From Rhizoclosmatium globosum (lineage: Eukaryota > Chytridiomycota > Chytridiomycetes > Chytridiales > Chytriomycetaceae), in the NCBI GenBank assembly GCA_002104985.1, contig MCGO01000086.1, forward strand, positions 62,001-126,000: a DNA stretch of 64,000 nucleotides, given 5' to 3'. Below, one piece after another: positions 44,463-54,951 of the stretch. Both the position numbers and the translations under genes were made by a program. The notes beneath the pieces were generated by a model. The model did not search any database, was not told the origin of the DNA, and worked only from the letters and a program-made list of their open reading frames with translations. The stretch's first letter is position 1; every line of letters begins with the position of its first letter.

Positions 44463-47400
44463 ATGGCACGACCACGCCGCCGCCCCTCCACATCAACATC
44501 CACGTCAACAACAACAACAACAACCGCATCGTCTGTGTTCTCGTCGCACGCAGCCCAAGTTCAAGTTCGGCCGTCGACCGCCGCATCCGCCGCCACGACG
44601 ACTTCAATGAGAGATGTTGTTGCCGCTGTGAGCGAGGGCCGAGGTTCTCTCTGATTTGTTTGTTTGTTTAATTGTTTAATTGACTTGAATTGGAGGCGTC
44701 TCGGCCGAGGTTGCCGTGGTCTGCTTCGACAAGGCCGCCGCTGAGATCTCAATCAGCCAATTTGCGGATGGTGCGCTCTACGGGAAGGTTGGTTGGCTTG
44801 TCTCTGGGCGGAGTGTGCAAGGTTGCTTACTTTGTGTCTGAGCCAGACTCTGCAACAGTTGTCTCTGGTCGATCCCTCAGAGGTATTCTGTCCACTGTTG
44901 CTTATTCCTGGTTCCTCACTCACTCAATCTTAAAGATTCTCGTGTCTCAAACAGCCATGGAGCCTGTGAAATCCCGTCTGGTTGAAATCCGTGCGTTGGA
45001 GCCCTGCTCTTGTTGTTTCTGAACCAACAATACAGTCGAGGCGAACTTTGGACAACAAGCCCTTGTTCCCGTAAACAGAAGCTACTTTAATCAATCGAGA
45101 GGCCTTCAGAATATACAAGACTTTTCATGGGACGAAACCATCATTCCAGGTCTCTCAAACAAGCTGTGAGTTGCATAGACCACTGGAATCCGTCACTCGG
45201 AACACGCAATTTTGAGTTTAAATAACAGATATTATGCTACATCTTGCGTTGCTGCAATCTTGACTTTTATCGAAGAACGTGACGACATCACTTTCTACCG
45301 TCGCAGTTTGAAGTTCAAGTTCTTTTCAGCGGACGGAACAATGAGCATTGGTATAAACAACAATTGTTATTCAAAAGTTTACTCAGCCATCTTCCTAGAT
45401 CATATCACTGCACGAAACCTGGAACTGATCTTCAACCTCCAGACAAACAAAACAATCAACTCCCTCTTTGGAATTCTTTCAGCTTCCTGTCAGACATCCA
45501 TGGGATCTCGGCTCGTCCGCATGAACGTCTTACAGCCATTGAATGATTTGGAAACAATCGAGGCTCGTTTGGACGCAGTTCAGGCATTGAAAGAAAACCC
45601 GCATGCGCTATCTGGTTTACGTACTTGTTTGAAGGAATCAGTCGACATGGACTCGTTAATTACAAGTGTAAGTTCATTCTTTCATTCAAGTACCTCTTTA
45701 CTAATCCTACCATCTAGCTCCTCTATCGCCCAAAAAAGCACTCAACAAAAGTAACAGAAACACACATCACAGCGCTGATCCTCCTCAAACACGTTCTTTC
45801 AAAGTGGATCACATCTTTGCACGACACGATTGTCGATTTACCCACCCCACTTCTCGAACTCATCGCCTCCAATCTGTCAAACGAGAACCTTGCGCGTCTC
45901 CTTTCCCTCATCAATGAACGTATCAACGAAGATATTGTATGGCAAAAGAGTGCACAGGGTATGCGGAACCAGCGCTGTTATGCAATCAAAGCAGGATGGA
46001 ACGGATTACTTGACGTGGCGAGACAAACGTATCGTGAAAGTACAAACGACGTGTACGAGCTAGTCGCGTCTTACACCAGTGAAGACTAATGTTTTGATGT
46101 GATTCTAAAACTGACACCAACTCCACTCACGAAATAGCACGTTATGGATATCCCCTCAAAACAAACTTTACAAACACGCAAGGGTATACGCTCAAACTCT
46201 CGGTCTCAGATCTGGAAGCCTCGGAGAACCCAAACCAACTTCCAATTGAATTCATCAATGTGATCAAGTCGAAAAAGACAATCTCGTTCACTACTCTGCC
46301 GTTACTTGGATTAAACGATCGAATCAATGAGAGCTTGATGGAGGTTTATCTGATGAGTGATCGAATGATTGGGGAACTTGTGGGAGAGGTGACTCAGTTT
46401 GCTGGGAGTTTGTACAAGATATCAGGTTTGTCTATATTACGTCTATTTTTCATTTTTTTCTGTTGACGTCAAAGTGTAACACTAGAGAGTATCGCGTTGT
46501 TGGATATGCTGAGTGCGTTTGCATTCGACGCAGACCAAAACGAATACGTTCGACCAGAATTCACGGAAACAGTTGAGGCTTTAAAAAATATCAGCGACTG
46601 CCTCTCACCCGATAAATTCAACAGTATGCAGTGAAAGGAGGCCGTCATCCCGTGAAAGCCCTCATCTCATCCACAACCGGGTCAACCTACATTCCGAACG
46701 ATATATACTGTTGTGCGGGAAGTAACGTTCAAATCATCAGTGGTCCAAATATGAGTGGGAAAACAACGTATTTGAAGATGGTTGTGCTGTTGAATATCAT
46801 GGCACAGACGGGGAGTTTTGTTGCAGCTGAGTATGCTAGTATTCGATTGCAAGGGCAGGTGTTTTCGAGGGTTGGATGTGATTGTGTTGTTGAAGCAAGT
46901 GCTTCTAGTTTTATGTCGGAGATGCGAGAAGGTTTGTTTTTTCTGTGGGGGTTCTTGAATAATTTCAAGGTCTGAAAGAGTGCCTTAGCTGCGTTTATTC
47001 TTCAAAATGTGTGTGATAACAGTTTGGTAGTGATTGATGAACTTGGGAGAGGTATACTGGTCTTTATTGAAGTGCCAGTTTTTAAGTTTGAAGGGGAAAT
47101 AGGAACATCACACACGGACGGCGTGGCTCTGTCAATTGCAATCACCGAACAACTCGCAAGCACAAACGCGTTTCTCTTTCTCGCTACACATTTCACTGAA
47201 GTCGGAGCCGTCCTGTCGTCCACCTTTTCAAATGTTGTGAAACTTCACCTCCAAGTTCAAGTAAAATATACTCGCGAGATTCAATCGTCTTGACCAAGCA
47301 CTAAACCCGATTTTTCTTTTTATTAGTGTATTGATCGCGGTTCAAACGTATCCATTCAGTACAAGTATCATATCCAAGACGGAACGCCTACGTTCGAGAA

Positions 47401-47659
47401 CTACGGCCTTACGATTGCACGGATCGTCCAATTCCCCGATGAAACGATTTCGCTTGCCTTGCGAGTCAGTGATTTGTTGGTATTGCGGTCAAAAGACGTT
47501 ACAGCGCGGCGTCGTGGGGATGCAGAGGAAGAAGCGAGGTTGGTTGCAAGAGGAGAGGAGAGGTTGTATCATCGGTTGGTCCAGGTGCGATTGAATTCTC
47601 GGTTGGAGGAAGGTCGGTTGAGAGAGTATTTGAAGGGGTTGCAGTCGGAAGTTGTTTGA
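44463..47659 (+). CDS. MSH4: MSH4, meiotic MutS homologue
   Basis: Fourteen exons: 44463-44643, 44696-44787, 44847-44882, 44936-44990, 45036-45165, 45229-45350, 45399-45667, 45718-46078, 46138-46425, 46486-46571, 46625-46931, 46989-47051, 47103-47260, 47327-47659; 826 residues. A Thr/Ser-rich N-terminus precedes the connector, lever and clamp domains; there is no MutS mismatch-binding domain I, as in MSH4. The ATPase has Walker A Gly-Pro-Asn-Met-Ser-Gly-Lys-Thr-Thr (~580-588), Walker B Val-Val-Ile-Asp-Glu-Leu-Gly-Arg-Gly and Ala-Thr-His-Phe. MSH4 pairs with MSH5 to stabilise meiotic crossover intermediates, so its retention points to a sexual cycle. Exons 3 and 4 (36 and 55 nt) are tiny. The upstream ATG at 44420 is out of frame and was not used. 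Confidence 0.95.
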
Positions 47660-48128
47660 GGTTAATAAAGGTTCATCCGGAAGAACGTTGTTCCGTTCCG
47701 CGGCCAGATGGAGTTCATTGACCGAAGAAAGTTCACGTGGCTGTAGAGCTCACCCTTGATCTCAATGAGCTACCTTCATTGAAACTTTATTGTTTGATGA
47801 CAGCGAGCCAATCTGGAGTTGACATCCAACGAGACTCTATTGAGGTGTGTTGGCACAATAGTTTTTACTTAGTCAAGAAGATGGCTGGAAATCGAAATCT
47901 CCATTTGAAAATTTTACGAACAGCAGTTTGACTGATTACTTCGTTGCAATTGAAATGAAGAGCGTATGTTTCTTCACGAAGAATAGTATAATGCGAGGAT
48001 ACTTTTGAGGGTGGAGTGGCTAAGACAGTTTACTCCAAGCCTCAAAAATTTGTTTGATTGAATGAAGTGAGCCATCAAACCAAAAGACGTACTGTCATTT
48101 CAATCAAGCCAATGAAAAAGAAAATATC
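47660..48128. other. Gene-poor spacer downstream of MSH4
   Basis: No supported gene. An open stretch at 47737-47931 starts with GTG and shows no recognisable family or splice partners. Presumably 3' UTR and decayed sequence. Confidence 0.45.
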
Positions 48129-48288
48129 CAGACGGTTTCGATTGCAGTCCTGCTTGCGTCATTTTGTTGCTGCCTCACACCAACAGCGAGGAGATGTAGC
48201 GTTGGGATAAGGTTCCAGTTGGTATACCACTTGTGGTGCATGACGAGGCTACGTACACTTGTAAGGAAGCCGAACTAGGATATAACAC
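48129..48288 (+). pseudogene. Decayed, internally deleted copy of the downstream secreted-protein gene
   Basis: Bases ~48129-48186 resemble the signal-peptide region of the gene at 49048 (around 49070-49125), and ~48191-48288 resemble its last coding part (around 50480-50575), including a near-identical segment encoding Asp-Glu-Ala-Thr-Tyr-Thr-Cys-Lys-Glu-Ala. The intervening ~1.35 kb is missing, and stop codons and frame shifts interrupt it. It is therefore a tandem duplicate that lost its middle and then decayed. Comparison was done by eye. Confidence 0.75.
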
Positions 48289-48456
48289 TTATTGTAAGGT
48301 AGGTAGAGTGTCGGGATGAGGTTTGCAGTTCTGTGACGTTTTCATAGATTAAGTGAATCAAGAGAAAGACTCAAGGTTATTTCTCTCGTCTTTGTTCTGA
48401 TGTTTATTTCGTCGTTTATGTGTGAAGATGAGAATAAATGTCTTTCTGCTATGATA

Positions 48457-48711
48457 CTATTCTTTTGTGTCTACAGTCTCATCAAAGTCTTTCTCGAACG
48501 GTCCAAGAACAAATGGAAAAAATGCCCGAGGTTCGTGCAACGGTTCGTACTCTGTCAAAAGATGTGAAACAGAGAACTGGAGATTGGCTTGGAAAATTTC
48601 AATACAGATCTCACCACCTGAAGCCTTCACCTCAACATCCATTCTTTCCTCGCTGTTTTTGATGATATATGCACTAGTGTTGTCGCTTTCACCGTAGTTA
48701 CATTGGCACAA
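48457..48711 (-). CDS. Possible terminal exon of an unrecognised gene
   Basis: An open frame of up to 84 codons with protein-like composition, preceded on the minus strand by a plausible acceptor (TTTTAG at about 48718-48723). No upstream exon can be assigned with confidence, although an ATG-started stretch around 48745-48795 is a candidate. No family recognised. It may equally be a remnant of another duplicated gene in this decayed spacer. Confidence 0.25.
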   Translation of the reverse strand: MCQCNYGESDNTSAYIIKNSEERMDVEVKASGGEICIEIFQANLQFSVSHLLTEYEPLHEPRAFFPFVLGPFEKDFDETVDTKE

Positions 48712-49047
48712 CTTCTAAAATCAAAGAGGCTTCATTGAAGCGCATTCTGAAGTGGAATTTTGAATCTCCTTGTCCAAAATTTTTCATCGATGTGGAACAA
48801 ATGTGCTGCTTACAAAGCATGTTCTCGGTAGATTTGATGATCGACAAAGCGCTACAGCTCATACAAGCTAAACGTTAAAATGGCCAAGACACTTCATTGA
48901 CCCCATCAGTGACGTTTAGATTCAGATCTAGAAATGTAAAAATTTTGATTCATGAAAATTTCTGGTTCGAATCTTTGTTTTCGGAGGTTCGTTTCTCTTA
49001 TTAAATTTTCCGGACGTCAATAAGAAGGCGATTACGAAGCCTCTCAA
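48712..49047. other. Upstream region of the secreted-protein gene, nothing recognised
   Basis: About 330 bp without a supported gene or repeat; taken as promoter and 5' leader of the gene starting at 49048. Confidence 0.4.
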
Positions 49048-50596
49048 ATGGGAAAAAAAAACACCATGCAACCAGTTTCTCTTGCCGTCCTTCTTGCATC
49101 ATTGGCTGCCGCTGCACCAGTTGCCCCAAACACCAAGTGTAGAGTTAAAGGTCCGCTGCAAACGCTTTGCTCAATTCAGCATGCTGCGAGCTCAATCCAG
49201 ATTCAAACACTTAACGGCTATAAAGGTTATGGCAGTGAAAACGTCTACTTGCAAGCAAAAGCTGGGACGTTTACGTCTCAAATTCGCTACCATCAAGGTG
49301 TGGAAGAGTTGGTGACGTACGGAGATGCTGGTGCAATTAACGGAATTGCCGAGTTCTTTGCCCTCAAGACTGACTCTTACGATGTTGTGATTGGTGTCAA
49401 GCCTGACTCTAAAGGAACGAACCCCATGGTTGATTATGTCACCTTCTACTGCAAGAACAAAGATAAAACTGTCACTGGGTTTTCCAAGCAATACAAGTCG
49501 TTTGCCAATGTGAATGCAACTGTAAGCATTTGTGGCTCAAGCAAAGTCAAAGTCGTTGACACTGTTGTGGAGAGTTACAACAATCCATCGACCCGTCTCG
49601 ATATTGAACACCCTGCCTCAGTCACGCTTACTGGTGGACTTTGTCTTGTGAAAGACTCGAGATGCGACACAGACGTCGTTCATGTTCAGGAAGCCCCAAA
49701 GTCAATTAACTTTGTTGTAAGATCCCCTGACGCCTCTTTTTTCCCATGACTTATCTCGTTTGCTACAGCAAACCATCAAAGCCTGCCCAAAGACCAACAG
49801 AATCACTTACCCTTGCAAGATCCTCGCAAACCCATGGATTACTCCAGCTGTCGTTGACATGGCAACCATGCAACAACGTCCAAACTTCTCCTTCCGCTTC
49901 CCAGGTCTCTACCATGCCTTCCTTGCCGCTGATTTTGAAGTCACCATCAACGTTGACCAAGTCTTCAAGAAGGATGGAAAACCTCTCCGCGTCGGCATGA
50001 CCCCTGAGGAAAAGAAACAAAGCAAGTCCGAAGACGGTCTCAAGGACGTCTTCTCCGTCACAAAAGTGTACGTTCGTTGTGGCCGAAACATCCCTGCCGA
50101 AAAAATTCACGAAACCGATCCATTCAACTGGGTCCTTGATGCCAAGCAAAACAAAGTGTCAAACCCTAAGCTCAATCAATTCGCGAAAACCAACCCTAAA
50201 GTCCAAGTCATTGATATCAACAGCGCTGCTCAGTCCATCTCTTGTGGCGGTTACACCATCAACACTGAGCTCAGTTACGAAAACAACATCAGACATATTT
50301 CCATCAGTAGCATTTACTACCCTGGATGGTACGCGTATGGAGGTCTCTGCTTGAACTACGACTTGACTGTCAACAATGAGTTTGATGATACCTGGGCTAC
50401 TGACTGTCCTGGCTTTGTGACTGACCCTAAGGAAGCTCCCAAGAAGCAAAACTTTTTCCATCTTGCTGATTCCGACGCGATGAAGTGTTGGGACAAGGTT
50501 CCTGTTGGAGCGCCACTTGCGGCGTATGACGAGGCTACATACACTTGTAAGGAAGCCGGACCAGGATATAACTTCGAAATCAACAGATTTTTGTGA
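49048..50596 (+). CDS. Secreted protein of unknown family, ~490 residues
   Basis: Two exons, 49048-49716 and 49769-50596, phase 0, 498 residues from the first ATG. The second in-frame ATG (49066) gives a better signal peptide: a Leu/Ala-rich core ending Ala-Ala-Ala-Pro-Val. The mature protein has about 14-16 cysteines, many regularly spaced, suggesting disulfide-bonded beta domains. Two halves each contain a Gly-Gly-Leu-Cys-Leu segment (around residues 205 and 430), hinting at an internal repeat. A Lys/Glu-rich loop (around residues 300-330) interrupts the second half. No transmembrane segment or GPI tail. I do not recognise the family. A decayed copy of the same gene lies 0.9 kb upstream, so the locus has duplicated at least once. 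Confidence 0.8.
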
Positions 50597-50667
50597 TTTT
50601 ATTTTTTCTTTATAATTTCTTTTGATTTGTCAAGTTTTCATAAGTAAAAGTTCTCCACTTGAAAGAT

Positions 50668-51783
50668 ATGAGCCAAACACTTCGCTCCATCCTCAAAACT
50701 GTCAAGCCCCGAACATTTGGGCCAGAAGGCATCAATAGACGGCTTATATCGCCAAACTATGAAGGTACCTCAGCGGGAGTCATCTATCTGAAGCACATCC
50801 ATCAAGACTAATCCAGCTTCAAAAAGGCAAACTCCTCAAACCTTTCGTCCTCCTCGACGTCCTCAAAGGCCCGTTTCCTCGCGATCCAATCACATTTGGT
50901 TTCCATCCACACAGCGGTTGGTATCTGTCTTGTTCTCTCCCGCTACAAGGATCATTAAATTGTGGTTCTCCATACGAAAGGAATCGCCACGCTTTCGTAT
51001 CAGAAAGACTTTCCACTTAATTACACGGATACTGAAGGACGGAATGGAGTGTTGCCTCCTGGAGGACTAGAGTGGATGCGTGCAGGTGGAGGTATGTATG
51101 ATGGAAGGTTTTTGGCATCTCCTCATGTAACATTCCAGGTGCATAGCATCGAGGTGATTTAGTCGGTCAAGAAGGGAAGAACACAACTGGGTATGATTTA
51201 TTGGGGACATTGGTTGTCGCTGCTGAAGGACTAACGGACACTTACTGTCAACAGATTTCAATTGTGGATCTCGTTACCGCCAGGCGTAGAAGATGGTCCG
51301 TCGCATTCAGAGTTTGTTGCGCCAGAGAGAGTTCCAGTTGTAGAAAACGTGAAAGTTTTGATGGGAAAGTACAAGAACGCAGTATCGCCCATCAAAGATG
51401 CAGGATCTGAAAACATTACATGTCTGGACGTGAGTGTGGATGCAGGAGGCGTGTTTGAGTATGATTTTCCTGAAGGACAGACAGCTTCATGGGTGTTGGT
51501 GTATGATGGAATGGCACGCATCAATGGAATGGTCCCGTTTGACGACCACTTGATGATTCTGAGTGGAGAAAAGGGCGGTAATCGATTGCACGTTGTTGCA
51601 GATGAAGACGAAGGAGCCAAAATGATTATTGGGTCAGCTGTGCCGCAGAAAGAGGCAGTTGTGACAAGTTTCTACAGCGTGCAGACAAACAAGGCGTCAC
51701 TGGCAGCAGGAGAGAAGCGCATTCTCGAGATTGGGGCGCGATTAGTAGAGAAAGGAAAGATAATTGAGAATGCACGACTTTAA
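50668..51783 (+). pseudogene. Second pirin-like (cupin) gene with an in-frame stop
   Basis: Proposed exons 50668-50778, 50817-50916, 50981-51091, 51139-51190, 51255-51783 (~300 codons). It has the pirin-like elements Phe-Gly-Phe-His-Pro-His-Ser-Gly, Ile-Ala-Thr-Leu-Ser-Tyr, Glu-Trp-Met-Arg-Ala-Gly-Gly-Gly and Phe-Gln-Leu-Trp-Ile-Ser-Leu-Pro, followed by a second cupin domain. It is a different subgroup from the pirin at 3764. In exon 4 the expected Ala-Trp-His-Arg-Gly-Asp reads with TAG at 51144-51146 where the conserved Trp codon (TGG) should be. Using an acceptor 24 bases further on (51162) avoids the stop but deletes the segment with the probable metal-binding His. So the gene is mutated, mis-sequenced or makes a shortened protein. 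The first intron (38 nt) is also unusually short and uncertain. Confidence 0.7.
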
Positions 51784-51807
51784 CAATAAATTGTTTACTT
51801 CAATTTC

Positions 51808-54800
51808 ATGTCTGAAGCTGTCGAAACAGAACTCCCACTGATGGCACCACCACCACCAACCTCTGCCGCTGCAGCAACGGGCGAGACACCGCACGCCGCT
51901 GAGTCAGCCTCTGCCTCGTCCGCAGCAAAGCCAAGTCCGGCGCCGAAAAAGAAGGCGACGTCAGTTCCGGTGTTCGCCTCGTTCGGCGCCTTTTCTTCGA
52001 CGCCAACGCGCATCAAAGTTGTTTGGACGGTTCTTCGCGGCGCAGCGTTGGCGGCCCTGGTCTTTTCGGTGCTTTTGCGGATTGGCGATGTTGTTGGTTT
52101 GGGTCGTTGTTTGTTTGTCTTGTTAAATTGTAGAACTTACCGATCAATCTATAGGGTTTCATCGCCAGGAACAGTGCTCAAAGGTGCTCTCTAGGGGTCA
52201 CTGGACACCAAAGAAGGCCTGGCACCTAGACTCGTGTGCTATCGCAAAGTATCAGCCAAACAACCTCCAATCATGCTTAGGTGAATCAAAGGTCCTTCTT
52301 ATTGGGTATGTATCGCTGGGAATTCTTTCTTATTGATGGTGTTATTTTGTTTCTGTCATTTTCCTGTTTAGCGCCTAACTGATTTTCCCTCGATCACTTC
52401 TAAATTATAACTCCATAGTGACTCGTCAATGCGTGCAATTTACTATGCATTCCGTGCGAAACTCGGTGCGAAACTCACTGAGACGGAAAAGGCGAATGCG
52501 AAGAAACATGAAGACCTCTCATATACATCTGGAAAAGTCCACCTCGAATTTTATTGGGATCCTTGGCTCAACCGTACTGACGTTTTAAGTGTGCTGGACA
52601 AGTCTCAGGCTGCACCAAAATTGGGTCCTGTCAAAAAAGGAGATGTGGCTGCATTAGTCGTGCTGGAACCAAAGGATTATAAAACATCAATTGCTATGGT
52701 ATCAGTTGGGGCCTGGTTCATGCGTTACGGTGGTGATCAACCTGCCGCTATTGAAAAGTAAGTTTTCATTGAATATTCTAACCACCAGCCACAGTGGCTA
52801 ATCATACCTACAACAGCTTCGGCAAAACAGTCTCGCACTTATTTGACATTGTCACTCAACGTCACGCGTCTGAAACCCCTATCGCGACCCACTTCATCAC
52901 TCGCCTCCTTCCACCCTTTGAAGAAGCTAAACTCTCAAAAGAGCGTCAAGCTTTCCTCCACAACGAGCTTCGATTACAATATAACGCAAAGCTGTTTAAG
53001 TTAGTTCCCGGTGTTGAAAAGGGAGTGGACGGAGATGCCTTCAAACTTGGTATGGTTGGTTTGCATGCTTTGACTGCAGCAGAGGGAATGACTACCGATG
53101 GGTTGCACTACTTGCCTGAAGTAGATGCTGTCGAGGTAAGTTTGAGTGTCTTTTTTACACGAGAGTGATTATTGATTTACTGAATCAAATCAGGTCGAGC
53201 TTTTATTAAACCAAGTCTGCAATGAGCCGCTGTACAGTGGAACAAAACAACAAGGAAAGACTTCATGTTGTGTGGATTATCCAAAAACTCCTGCTGGTGT
53301 TTGGGCCATCTTGGTCCTCGTCCTTGCGTTTGGACCAGGTGCCTTCTATTACCGAACAACAAAACGTATGTTTATCTTTCAAACTCAACGCATCTAACAC
53401 AATGTGATAGCACACTTTGAACCAGCAAATGCCACTCTCCGTCTCTTGTACCCAACTGAAAAGACGGCCTTTGCACTGGGTGTTTTGGGTCTTGTCCTCA
53501 TTTCGTGTCTGACGGTGGACCGGTCCACTCTCTTTGTGAAAGTCAACAAAGAATTCAATACGGCCGAGTTTGTGTTGATGAACTTGGCGTGGATTGTTCC
53601 TGGATTTTGGTCTTTGCGTGTGGGTAGCGACTCTACGTTCCTGAATCGTGAACAGACTGACGAATGGAAAGGATGGATGCAGGTACGTTGTTTTAGCGTC
53701 GCTGCCAAGAATATTGATCAATTCTTGTTTAGTTTGCCATTCTTGTGTATCACTTTACTGGAGGATCAAAAGTCATACCAATCTATGCTGTGATTCGTAT
53801 TATGGTTGCTTCATATTTATTTATGACTGGATTCGGACACTTTACCTTCTTTTACAAGAAGGCGGACTTTTCTCTCATTCGTCTTGCTCGTGTACTGGTG
53901 CGACTGAACTTGCTCAGCATTGCCCTTTCATACGTGATGGAGACCGACACCTTATTCTATTACTTTGGACCCCTCGTAACATTTTGGTTCATGATCGTTT
54001 ACGGAACCATGGGAATCTATAGCGCAGGAAACAGCAACCCAACAATCCTCGCCACAAAACTCTTCCTCTCAAACCTAGCCGCCTACAGCTTCACCCACTT
54101 CCCCATCGTCTACGGCCCCTTCTTCCAAGTCTGCGAAACCCTCTTTGGCGTGAAATGGAACGCGAAGGAAGCCGCCTTCCGTCTCGCCCTTGACCAATAC
54201 GCTGTCCACTTTGGAATGCTCTGTGCATGGCTCATGATCTCCCTCCAATCCGTACAATCCTCCACACCAACACAATACAACTGGCTCACAGCCTTATCCA
54301 CCACAATCGTCAACAGATGGGCACAAGTGAAACGAACCGCCCTCATTTCATCCACAGTCATCCTTATCGCATACACAATCTTCATCTCGACAGTGAAAAT
54401 GGGGAAAACAGAAAACAACGCGTACCATCCATACATTTCTCTCGTGATCCTCTCCGCCTTTGTGATTCTCCGAAACGCGACGGAATCGCTGCGAAAAACG
54501 ACGTCGGTGTTTTGGAGGTGGATCGGTGGGTTCAGTCTTGAAACGTTCATCTTGCAGTACCATATCTGGCTTGCTGTTGATACATATGCGGTTGTTGATT
54601 TGCTTGGGCCTGGAGTTATTGGGCGTGGAACGGGGAGTGAGGTTACGGCTGTTGTTAAGTGGTTTGGGTTTTTGATGAACACGGTTGTGTTTTTCGCGTT
54701 GAGTGAGGTTGTTGGAGATGCGAGCGGGGTTCTTGTTGAGGGGGTTGTTGTTGGAGGTTTAGGTAAGGGTGCTGATACGAGGGGGATCGCGGCGAGATTG

Positions 54801-54848
54801 GGAGTTTGGATGTTGGTGTTGGTTGTGTGGAATTATACTTTGGTTTGA
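51808..54848 (+). CDS. CAS1/CASD1-like glycan O-acetyltransferase
   Basis: Seven exons: 51808-52096, 52155-52305, 52419-52757, 52817-53135, 53194-53365, 53411-53682, 53733-54848; 885 residues. A Pro/Ala/Ser-rich cytosolic N-terminus and one membrane helix (~75-95) precede a lumenal SGNH-type domain: Leu-Leu-Ile-Gly-Asp-Ser (Ser ~149, nucleophile) and Asp-Gly-Leu-His (Asp ~354, His ~357), the catalytic triad pattern. The C-terminal half is a multi-pass acyltransferase region with the CAS1 signature Tyr-His-Phe-Thr-Gly-Gly and Glu-Thr-Phe-Ile-Leu-Gln-Tyr-His-Ile-Trp-Leu. CASD1 O-acetylates sialic acid in the animal Golgi; Cryptococcus Cas1 O-acetylates capsule glucuronoxylomannan. The acceptor glycan here is unknown. 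It starts only 24 bp after the pirin-like stop codon. Confidence 0.94.
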
Positions 54849-54951
54849 CGGACACTTTTTTTTCTTTTGTGTATTTGAGAAAGGCTTTGGATCGAGGTGG
54901 TTCGATTATTTGTATAGATTCCGTTGATTTGTTTAAAATGGGTTTTAAAAT

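Noticed and set aside
44420..44671. Alternative MSH4 start at the ATG at 44420
   Set aside because: That ATG is in a different frame from the exon that joins to the MSH4 body; the ATG at 44463 is in frame.
47737..47931. Possible small gene downstream of MSH4
   Set aside because: It starts with GTG, has no recognisable motif and lies in a decayed spacer.
49763..50149. Minus-strand open frame of 128 codons
   Set aside because: Antisense to exon 2 of the secreted-protein gene, which has a signal peptide and consistent splicing.
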